NCBI RefSeq assembly: GCF_023856365.1
Contig: NC_064542.1
Location: 19,506,863-19,570,862, forward strand
DNA length: 64,000 nt
Origin: Brienomyrus brachyistius
Taxonomy: Eukaryota; Chordata; Actinopteri; Osteoglossiformes; Mormyridae
Direction: 5' to 3'
The notes below the pieces were generated by a model. That model was not told where the DNA came from and made no database searches. It saw only the letters and a list, made by a program, of their open reading frames with translations. Shown here piece by piece: positions 37,701 to 47,442 of the stretch. Within the stretch, counting starts at the first letter, position 1. Every line of letters starts with the position of its first letter. The translations under genes and the position numbers were made by a program.

Positions 37701-40700
37701 GGACTCACAGGCTTGTGTATGGGACTCACGGGCTTGTGTATAGGACTCACGGAGCGTCTGGGACTCACAGGCTTGTGTATGGGACTCACGGGCTTGTGTA
37801 TAGGACTCACGGAGCGTCTGGGACTCACAGGCTTGTGTATGGGACTCACGGGCTTGTGTATAGGACTCACGGAGCGTCTGGGACTCACAGGCTTGTGTAT
37901 GGGACTCACGAGCTTGTGTATAGGACTCACGGAGCGTCTGGGACTCACAGGCTTGTGTATGGGACTCACGAGCTTGTGTATAGGACTCACGGAGCGTCTG
38001 GGACTCACGGGCTTGTGTATAGGACTCACGGAGCGTCTGGGACTCACAGGCTTGTGTATGGGACTCACGGGCTTGTGTATAGGACTCACGGAGCGTCTGG
38101 GACTCACAGGCTTGCGCAGCTGTATGGTCTCTTCAGCTGCGGTGTCACTGGAGGAGGCGGCGCTCATGTGTTGCTCCTGAGAGCCGTTGCTGCCCAGGCT
38201 ACAGTAGCCCTGGGAGCCACTGGCATGGACGGGCTGCACCAGGACCCGGTGGATCTGCTCATTCAGCTGGTGGACCTCGGGCACCATGGCCCGGCCCTCC
38301 CCACCCTGAGGGGGGCTGAACACGTCTTCGTTTAAGGGACTCCTGTGGGAAACATACACACGGCGTCACTTACGTCAAAGGACAGCAAAACAGAGCTGGG
38401 TGAGAAAGACGATCTTTGATCGCATCAAACGGGGGACCACAAACTCACGCTCGCACTTTGTGGCGGCCTATGATGAAGGCCACCTTGCGGCTCCAGGGGT
38501 TGACGAAGCTGGACCAGCTTGTGTCGATAGTGAGGTACTCCCCACTGCGGGCACACATGCGCAGGGGGGAGTGGTCGAAGGGCTGCCCCGCAAACTGCAG
38601 GACTGCGGAAGGGGAGGAGGGGTTGAGAGGGGAGGAGCTGTGATAAAACAGCAGATGCATGGCATGGCGTGCCTGTTTTATTAGGCTGTTAGTGTGGGGC
38701 TCGTGTCAAGAGACCTAACTGCTAGCAGATAATCAGTATGGACTGACTGACAGCTCTACTCAAGGTCTAGTGATAGGCTAGCGGCATGCTAGCTTTACAC
38801 CACATGCTGATTTTTAATTGGTAGCTTAGAGCAGGAAGATGCTAGCAGGGAGCCAGACAGCTAGCGGCATGCTAGGTTTGCAGCACATACTGCTTTTTAA
38901 CTAGTAATTTAGAGCAGGAGGATGCTAGCAAGACACCAGACAGCTAGCGGCACACTAGCATTCAGAGGAGCAGTCCGCTAACAGGCTCAAAGGTCGGGGT
39001 ACTCACTTTTCTTGTGGATGGCCAACATGATGGGCCTGTCCTCAGGATGAAGATACAGCAACACAGGTGTGCCCACCAGGTCCTGGGGCAGGTAGCCCAG
39101 CAATGGGACCGCCCTGTCACACAACAGCCCCGTTACAGAACCCCTGCTACCCGCGTGTTCGGAAGCGACACACATGCTCGCCGACGTGCACAAAATGCAC
39201 CCACCGTTCATCGACATCCTGGAAGAGGCAGCTCGGAGTGTGGCTGGTGGTGAAGACCCTCTTATCGGGAGGGATACGTGGAGCTGAAGAGCACACGCAA
39301 CACGATTCAGACAGGGCATGGGGAGACGGATGTGGCGCATGTGGTGCGAGGAGGCGGAGCTTACCTTCGTAACCCGAGTGCACCCGCTCAGCGATGAGGA
39401 GGCAGCATGGCTGGGCGGCTGCCATTTCCGAGTCGCGCAGGGTAAGCCTGTAGGGGGTCAGGCGGAAGGGGTAGTACCGGACCGCACCCTGGTAGACCCA
39501 TCCGCCGCTTATGCGGCAGAATATGGATTTCTCCTGTGTACAGTCCATGGGGGAGGGACCTGTAACAGAAAGATAGCAGGTATTGCTTATCTGAGGCACC
39601 ATGCCTGTCTAAATTTACGATCTGACATTTAGAAAAGGGCCTGACCTGAGCCCATGCAGGTAGACCACAGGGGTAGCCGACATGGCGCCGTGTTACTGTA
39701 GAAGGTGTTCAAATCCTGAGGGGCCAGCAGCTCCGAGAAGAGCGCCCCCTGCAGGCTGTCCGGCTTGCAGCGCAGGAGAGAAGAGCCCTGCGGTGAGATG
39801 TACACCACCTTCCCCGACAGGAAGGACACAGCCATGGTGAAGGTGTCCTGATGGACAAGCAGGGAGGGGCATCGTTAAAGAGACAAAGGATCATCCAGAA
39901 TATGCAGGAGTCTCAGTCTGTCTCTTTCATTTAAAAGTATAGTAACAGAAAAACCGGGCTGCTGCACAACAAAAGACCGAGCTGGGATGGGGGCAGGGGA
40001 GACTTTATGTCTACAGAGGACACAAACAGATTAGGGAGAAGTACTCACTTTGTCTTTTCGGTATTCTCTACTTTAAGGTTATATGTCGTGTTTGTAGAGT
40101 ACACTCAAGGGAGAGATACAGTCCGTTTAGGTCTCAAAGGTGAGATGCTGTGTTTTTAAATGCGTTGCACAATAACACAGTGTTTTTGCTTTATGTTGTT
40201 GGGATTCAGTGTTTTGTAGAGTGTACTCTGTTGTTTTTGAGGGTGTAGCAGAGCTAGGGCACTGTGATCTTGTGTTTGAGATACTCACTGTGTTTTTGAG
40301 GGTGTACTCGGAGGTGATGTTGTCCAGTTCCTCTACAGTGAACGTGGAGAGGTCCAGACTGCAGCTGTGACTCTCCTCCACACTCCACTGTCGATAATAC
40401 TCCTGGTTGGCTGTAAAGCACAAACATGCATGCACATTTAGAACACCAAAAAGAAAGACCTTAAAACGAATCTAATTTTTAATTACCAAACAAAGTCCTT
40501 TTGGAAAAAATATACAACGCCTCACCTCGCACTTGCTTGACGCAGTTGAGAGCGTACTTGAGGGCGTCGAGCGTCCCCGATCGGCCCTTACGGTCGGCCG
40601 GCACCCGGATTTTCAGCTCCCGCAGGGCCTTCCTCAGTGCCTTCTGCGTCTGCACGCGGGCCGACTGGTCGCTACTGCAGCCGCTGGTGGAGGGGTGGTC

Positions 40701-41613
40701 CTGCTCGGAGCTGGCACTCAGCAAGCTGTACGCTGCAGAGCTGCTGGGAGGCGACGGGCTGTGGGAGTTGGAGCTGCGGAAGGTCGGGGGGCATGAGTGG
40801 AGGGTGCATTCAAAACTTTTTTTTTTTTATTTCTAGGTCCTTCTCCAGAGCCATGTGTCATCTACCAGCACAGCTCACCAGAAGGTGGCCCTAGGCTCGC
40901 TCACATACCACCACCTCCCATCGTGACCCGGCCCTGTGCTGAACCCAGGAGACTCACTTCCTGATAGAAACAGGCAGTGGAACCAGTTTCTAGATACCTG
41001 CTTGCTTGCTAATCAATCATTCCTTCGGTTTCTCTGATTTCTCATTAGCAGCAGATAATATTTGGAGCTTCTCAGTCATATAGCTGCCGTCACGCCACAT
41101 ATTTTACCGCTCCCTTTATGGGAAGACGCAGCGTTGCAGCAAATGCAAAAACACATCAGAAAAAAGTGGTTGTAATGAGTAAAATATGGCCATTTCATTA
41201 CATATCTGTTAAAATGTATTTATTTATCAGACACTTCTCCCTTCATTCCCTCTTCTTCCTCACCTCTTGTTGCTCTCGGTGGTCTCCAGCATTAAGCCAG
41301 AATCTTTTCCAATGTGACTCGAGGAGCTCTGGGAGCTACAGGTGGACTGGCGTCCCCGGGATCCGCTCTGCCTTTCCATCCGGCCCTCGCTCTCCCGCTC
41401 CGCTGAGTCATTCCCGCTAGACAGGGCATCAGTGTCATCTGGTCTAGTGCCTGGCGGCTGCCTAGATAAGCCTCGCGGCCCCTGAATCCCCGTCGGGGGG
41501 GCCGCAGTCTCACCAGAGCCAGAGAGAGCCCTGGGGGCAGTCTCCTCTCCAGCTCCTCCCCCTGTGCCCCGTGGGTCACTGCTGGGGGCGGAGTCTGAAT
41601 TGTCATCACTCAT
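31718..41613 (-). CDS. per1: period circadian regulator 1 (PER1)
   Basis: Core clock repressor: it binds CRY and CK1, enters the nucleus and inhibits CLOCK-BMAL1. Nineteen phase-consistent coding exons: 41264-41613, 40526-40773, 40289-40410, 39646-39847, 39365-39559, 39205-39283, 39007-39113, 38449-38602, 38108-38342, 36950-37058, 36693-36855, 36437-36555, 36076-36222, 35169-35468, 33551-34407, 33250-33433, 32400-32592, 32138-32288, 31718-31996; 1397 aa (human about 1290). Visible parts: Ser-rich N-terminus; [19 protein letters not shown]; bHLH-like segment about 160-200; PAS-A about 241-373; PAS-B about 374-486 ([26 protein letters not shown]); [10 protein letters not shown] (566-575); CK1-binding motif [38 protein letters not shown]; Pro-rich middle; SG repeats; CRY-binding tail [18 protein letters not shown] and [13 protein letters not shown]. 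Exon 4 ends at a weak donor, GTCAGG. The model uses the first of many donors at exon 9. Teleost a/b copy not assigned; the upstream non-coding exon was not located. Confidence 0.97.
32775..32940 (-). mobile_element. SINE fragment in a per1 intron
   Basis: On the minus strand GGTTCAAACCCC (a B-box match) is followed by 'ggcctttaagcaagaccctgaa', the body motif of tRNA-derived fish SINEs. It lies between the exons at 33250-33433 and 32400-32592. Confidence 0.5.
35634..35930. mobile_element. 297-bp MITE in a per1 intron
   Basis: TGTTTCTCAATA (35634-35645) and its exact reverse complement (35919-35930) bound the segment. It contains a 15-bp palindrome (GGTCTTGGCAAGACC) and a doubled 'tgaatcatgggatt'. 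No coding capacity. A Harbinger-like origin is a guess. Confidence 0.65.
37226..38107 (-). repeat. 60-bp-period minisatellite of tandem GTGAGT splice-donor motifs after per1 exon 9
   Basis: On the coding strand the array follows exon 9 directly (last codons QLRKP, exon end 38108). One 18-nt module (reads VSPRRS) and usually two 21-nt modules (VSPIHKP) make a 60-nt period, repeated about 15 times with small variants. Every module but one begins GTGAGT, about 44 copies; the exception starts GCGAGT (37284-37289). All lengths are multiples of three, and exon 10 (37058) starts in phase 0, so each GTGAGT is an in-frame potential donor. If spliced at the first, the array is intronic. If spliced later, it adds SP/RS-rich repeats, up to about 290 residues. 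Confidence 0.93.
38778..38958. repeat. 83-bp tandem duplication in a per1 intron
   Basis: The block starting CTAGCGGCATGCTAG occurs at 38778, 38861 and, partially, 38944 (CTAGCGGCACACTAG). Several GCTAGC palindromes lie within. It is intronic, between the exons at 39007-39113 and 38449-38602. Confidence 0.85.
40090..40310 (-). repeat. partial duplications of the per1 exon 3 end
   Basis: Exon 3 ends TACACCCTCAAAAACACA then GTGAGT. The first 16 of those bases recur exactly about 60 nt into the intron, and a diverged TACACTCTACAAAACACT follows. Neither intron copy keeps a GT donor at the equivalent place. Confidence 0.6.
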
Positions 41614-43600
41614 ATTAAAAGGAAATTTGTTTGGATTTTGGCTTCTTAAAAAAATTCTCAGCTTCCCAGATTAAGTCGGGCTGGTCTGACTACAAAACGG
41701 AATCATGTTTGAAAATGCTTTGCTAGTAGAATTATGGAAGTATCATCCACTTTATCTGCACAATCCAGCAGCTTCCGCAGAAGCTTCTAATTCGAAATGT
41801 AATCAAAGCATCCGGCTTTCAAGCTTTTCAATCTTATTCCTATGAAGATTCTGTGATTCCAGGTAATGACACCCTGATGAGCACAAAAATGTGATTTTAT
41901 ATTTATTAGCAGAATAAGTTACTGATAAAAACCATCCGCGCAGAGAGAGCAGGCAGGAGGACAACCGGAACTGCTTCTCAAGGAAAAGACTATATTCTTT
42001 GTCGTTTTCTATCCTTCTCTTGCTCCAGTTTTGTAGTTCCTTGGTCTCAAACTGACCTGTAAAGAAGACAAAACAACATAGGCTAAAGTTTCAAACAACA
42101 CAATTATTTATTTTATTTCAAGTACAATTTTTCTGGAATCTTCCGGAGACTATAAACAGTAATGGAACCCAACACAAAACCTGCAAGGAAACATTAAATG
42201 AGGACAAGGTTTTGCGGGGGGTTAGCATGGAAGCCTCTCTCAAACAAGCACAGGGCACGAGGGTGAGGTACACCCTGAACTAGGCCTGCATGTTGTGTGC
42301 TGTTAATAATAAAATGGTTGTTCCTTTTCAAGATTATATAGTATATTTTATGGGAAAAAAATAGGCTAAAGTTTGCTGCCACTGCTCACGTACTGCACTT
42401 TCCAAGCCGATCATAATCATCTTTGTCCATGTTGCTAGATTCACTTATGTACAATATGCTATATTTGTGTTGAAATTCAAAACCCACACCGGCCTCAGCT
42501 CTAATATACGTTACTTAGGCTTGCATACTGTAAATATAGGTAATCATTTTTATTTACTCTGAATATCAAAATGAAATACCAACTAATTTGCATAATTTTA
42601 ATTTGTATAATTGCCTGATGCTGATACGCCACCCTGCCGTTTCTACGACCAAAGTTCTTGTACAATAAAGGCAGGTCAGATAGCTGGTCTTAAGTCTGGG
42701 GGGGGGGGGGGGGAGGTCGTTAGATTTAAAAAATGCAACTAGAAGTCAATCCTGCATGCAATAAGATTCCTTTTAGTATATAAAATACTGTGATTTTACA
42801 GGCAATTATACTGCATCCTCACTGACCCTGAAGAACTGATGGGCAGGTCCAGCATTATGGATGTGATAGACTCACACTGGCAAACAAAATGCAAAATGCA
42901 TCCAAGATGTGGAAAAGCTCAGAATCAACGAGTCAATTTGTATACATTTTCATGTCACCTCCTGGATTGAATGTTAGGGATACATTATACCTCATGAATG
43001 TGACATTACATGGGGAAACATTTACGGGAGATATTACTCAAATTACTCAAATGTAAAGTGTAAAGTTCAAAGTTAGAGTATGTTCATTTTCTCTCTGGCG
43101 CGGCTGACTGCTGGGTCATCAATGTGCTAAGAAACCTACGGTGAGACAACAGCAGATGACCGAAAGCCTGTAGAGTCAAGACTCAAGGGATTTAATTTTG
43201 CTATTGGAAAACAGCAACTTTATTTGTGTCACAAAAGTATATAACAAAATGTATATAGCTAACTTTACAACTCAATCATACTATTTTGAGACATGTATAA
43301 GGACAAAAAATAATTCTGCTTTTTTAAATAAAAAAAAAAAAAAAACTGGATTTCTATGTTCAGGCATATTATGCCACAACTGACTAGTCACTATAAAAAC
43401 CATCAAAATGAAAACTGTACTGTAACATTAACAATATCTACAAAATATGTATTTCATGAATGGTGATCAAACCAGTTCAAATACAAAGTCATACGTGACT
43501 TGTATGTTTGGACACTAAAAACCAAAAACTTTAATGTCGTCATATATCGGGGAAAACAAAGCTTAACGTGGAAGTACATGTGAAGCGCAGCAGAGCACGC
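41614..43600. other. per1 5' region: first intron or 5' UTR
   Basis: Mostly AT-rich. Contains a G tract of about 17-18 (near 42698-42715) and an A run near 43330. No coding exon upstream of the per1 start Met is visible. Confidence 0.4.
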
Positions 43601-43619
43601 CAAAAAAAATTCACATGTG

Positions 43620-44010
43620 GCGCCAAGCGAGACCTCGGGAGCGGAAGTCCCGGTTATGCAACGCAGCGGCTCGCGTCGACACACAACGCCGATGACGTTA
43701 CGTACAACCGCACGCACCCCTTACCCTAAACGACGGAGATACGCGGACGTGCTACTCCTGGAGGCAGCGCTCCCTTCGGCTGTTGCCATGGCTCTTTTTT
43801 CGGGGGGGGGGGCACCGCGAGTGACGGGCGCGCGCGGGTGCGCTCACAAGCACACTAGCACGCGGACATGGACGCTCAGGGCTCGCGCGTAACGCCTCCC
43901 TTTCACCTGATCACGCCCACTGTATGGCTCAGCAGTCAGCGTCACATCTGATTGGCTGCTGGGAAACCTGACTCAGCTGCCCTACTATGGGTACACATGA
44001 AACACGTGCC
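43620..44010 (-). promoter_or_regulatory. GC-rich candidate per1 promoter with E-box and CCAAT box
   Basis: A CpG-rich block (43620-43880) about 2 kb upstream of the per1 start codon. It is followed by an inverted CCAAT (43951-43955) and a perfect E-box CACGTG (44003-44008). A CRE-like TGACGTTA lies at about 43692. Mammalian PER1 promoters use E-boxes and a CRE; assignment here is by position and motifs only. Confidence 0.45.
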
Positions 44011-44447
44011 CTCGACTGCAGTCTCTCTCCCAGCCCAGCCCAGCCCAGCCACCTGCCAATGTGCTCAGTAAAGCATTTAGTAAGACGGAAACTTGGAGAC
44101 TGCTTTCCCGAAAATCTCGCTAAAAAAGCACGCTATTTACATTTCACTGAACTAAGCTTTCCCGTATCCTATGAAAATATTTTTATGCAATATTACAATT
44201 TAGTTCACAGCATAAACACTGTTTGGCTCAACATAAAAGTACTTCACGCTGTTCAATACTTAAAAAGGTCAATATAAACAAATAAATAAATGAAACTGCG
44301 TACAGGACAGCAACACGCATAAATGTGTGCTAGTGATATTTAAATATTCCACTCCTCATACAATCAAAAATGGGAAGTGTCAGCTGCATTTTAAGAGGAA
44401 ACACGCCCTTTCCCGCTGTTACGTTATTATTTAAAATGTGACAGGTG

Positions 44448-45797
44448 TTATGTAACATGTTGTAAACAGGTACACAGGCACATGACATTTGCCCCTCCCT
44501 CATGTGCACCATTTTTTTTTTTTTTATGAAAGGTATCAGATTTTTGGCCAAAGCATTTCTTCCCCTTCAGATAAAAGGGAGCATGACGCAACAAATCACA
44601 CGTTTTGACACTTATATAACCTGCTTTATAAACAAAGTTATGTAACATATAAATGTGAAAAGGTTAAACCCATTACTTGGTATGAGTGAGCTAGCAATGA
44701 CACCTTATGCCTGATCACCTTTGACAAGAAGCAAATTAAACGATGCCCCAAATTTCCATCCACATATGCTAACTAAATAAACCTCGAAGAATTAAATGCA
44801 AAAAAAATGGTAAAGATCAGGTGCTGCAAAGCACTATATGATCACACAGCTTATAGTAAGAAAACGAATCAAAACACCTATTTGCCATGAATTCTTATTT
44901 GGGATTTTCCAAGATTACTAGATAAGTACTAGTCTTTTCCTCCTCCTACGTTATCCTACAGATAATACCACAGCTGGTGAACCTCTGGGTCTAAACCTTC
45001 CTCTGGAGGATGGCAGTAGGGGAGACAGAGGAAAGGCGGGAGAGCAGCTCTTTGCTTACATGCCTCTGGAGTGGTCTGAAGAAAATCACATCTTGACACA
45101 CATGTCCCATATATATAAGCACACCTTCAGCTTAAGTTCATGAAATTTTGAGCCACATGTTTTTTTTACTCCCAGTATTAATTGGTTTTAAATAGACAGT
45201 GTAGGTACCCAAGACAAGGCAGCAGACTAGACAGACATGCAGTAGTGGAGCTGCAAGCTGCCCACATAAGACTTCTTAAATGTTGTTCCTGAGCCATTAA
45301 TCTCCATAAGTTACTAACACTTCCTTGAGAATGGCTTAGTTGGGTCGGCATTTCATCAGCACAAACAGAATATGAATTTCCAACTCAAGGTCATTACCTA
45401 CAATCGTTTTTGAGATATGGCTGTTGGGGTCCCCCTGACCTGATGAGTGGGGACCTCATTTTTATTTCCAAGGTTTCTATGCGAAAACTGAGGGTGAATT
45501 TGTTCAATGTTTTAATTTAAAAATGCCGAAAATCATTGCATTTCACTGGATTATATTAGTTTGGTTTTTCAAAGAAATAACGACAAAAATACAATTTTTC
45601 CAACTAATACCATGTCACATTAAAATTTAAGGTCTTTGCCATGTTGTGCAATAGGAAATTAAACATTAAAATGGTTACATCTTATCTGTGTGGACTATAA
45701 AACTGCTGTATCTGCATAGTCCCAATGCAGCCCTGTCCTATCCTGGTGGTTTACTTAAACCTTTGTAGAGGATTACAGCCAGCTGTTACATAACGTG
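44448..45797. promoter_or_regulatory. cluster of D-box-like sites with an overlapping E'-box
   Basis: TTATGTAA occurs at 44448-44455 and 44638-44645, and its reverse complement TTACATAA at 45786-45793. The last overlaps AACGTG (45792-45797), the E'-box. D-boxes next to E-boxes form light-responsive modules in fish clock genes; here the link is only by motif and position upstream of per1. Confidence 0.3.
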
Positions 45798-47359
45798 ACA
45801 TTACAACATGTACATTTTGAGATGAACCATGCTCAAGTTGGCAGGAGTCTCAGTCACAGCTAATTCCACATCTGGATGTTCTTCTCATACTGAGGCCCGG
45901 GTTACCTGTCTGATTTTAACCAGGGTTTGCCATCACTCCTGAAACAGGCAATCTGGGGTAAAGGGAAACTACGAAGGCTGCTAAAAATCCAACCGTTCAC
46001 CACCGGACAGAATTACCGCATTATGCTACTACTCTTTTACTTTGTGTCCGTCTTTTCTTTTTTTTTCGTTTTGGAAATTCAAAGCATTGTGGGTCAGTGG
46101 GAATTTCAATCCAGCGAATCAAAAGATATTAAATAAACCTGCAATTTGTTTTGTGTTAAACCAGACATTGGCTAAAGGAATTTACACGTTATAACACTCA
46201 ACAAATACTGTTCCAAAAATATTAAGCAAATATACCTTTGGTATTATAACTGATGACTACATTTCAATAAGATAAACCCAATTTTGGCAACATTTGCACA
46301 CCTTAAATATTGTTTAAGACTTTCTCAAGTAATAGGTCTAGTTATACAAATTAATTCAACCAACAGCTAAGGATCTATGCAAAAGTTCTGCAGAAATACA
46401 AACTTGGGTTCCCTTCGGCCTGTAAGCCCTGGAAAAGCCCACACATCCTATGCGACACGGGTGGCTAAATCTGAGCTGCAGCTTTTTAATATACTTTCAT
46501 ATTTTAATTAGTACACGACTGACTACTGAAACAGCAGGCAAAGAGACTTTTTAGCAAAACATTTACCTTAATAAAGACATGAAGAGCTTCGGCAGTGAAC
46601 AATGCGGCGAAAAGCTGCAGCGTTAGCAACATCTACTCTGCGTCCATCAACATCGCTCCTGCAACCCCTCTTACAACATGTATGCCTTCCTCAAACACCT
46701 TATCTCATTTACATTTTTTTTTCCTCTGGCCACAAAAGCACAGAGGTGGTTACCTATCCTTTAAATTTTCCCAGTTTCAGGATTTGGAAATTAGACTTTT
46801 TAATAAAGGGAATGGAGTTATTGTTATAACATTTTTTTTAATGGAAACAAACAAAACAGGTGAGAGGGAAGGGGGGGGAAACAGAGCTGATATTGTGCTG
46901 ATATCTACAGCTCATTATAAGTTTTTTTTTATCATGTTAGTGCTTAAGCCTTTGTGTGAATGTGCAATAGCAGTGATGAGACCCTCACAGCAGGTAATGC
47001 ATGGCCCAGCTATCAGGATCCATTAGCCCGGCACTCATTATTTTTAGCTTAGCATACATTTCAATTAAAAAATATAGTCCAAGGAAAAAGTAAATGAATT
47101 CATTTTTGGTACTTGAACCTTGCTTTTCAAAGGACAAAAGCAGCCCCTTCATCATATGTGGGTATATCCTGCCAGCTGATCTGCCTGGCAGGCGGGATTC
47201 AGCACCCAACAGGCTGGGTTTGTTCTTCTATGACGTATTCAATAAAGGGACATGAAAATTCTGCACCTCCCATATGAACGGCGAGTTGTTACTTATGGTC
47301 ATCCATTATGCAGCACACAGAGGAGCTTGGGTGGTTTAACAAGACTGCACAGGAAAGCC
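45798..47359. other. intergenic, no gene recognised
   Basis: AT-rich DNA. The open frame at 46595-47026 (+) has no recognisable domain. Confidence 0.4.
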
Positions 47360-47442
47360 CCCCTGGGATCAATAAAGTTTACTAATCTAATCTAATCTGA
47401 TCTAATCTAATCTAATCTGATCTGATCTAATGTAATCTAATG
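47360..47442 (+). mobile_element. LINE/SINE 3' tail with (CTAAT)n pentamers
   Basis: CCCCCTGGGATCAATAAAGT, a common 3' end of fish L2-type elements, runs into about twelve imperfect CTAAT/CTGAT pentamers (47382-47442). Confidence 0.6.

Noticed and set aside
37226..38107. CRISPR-like array
   Set aside because: Direct repeats have no unique spacers, and the DNA is vertebrate.
37160..38335. Plus-strand open frames of 391 and 321 codons
   Set aside because: They are antisense to the per1 minisatellite. A repeat with all units divisible by three and no stop in a frame stays open on any strand; no start context, splice signal or domain supports them.
46595..47026. 143-codon plus-strand frame
   Set aside because: Contains runs of F and poly-T codons, no domain, and no splice or promoter support.
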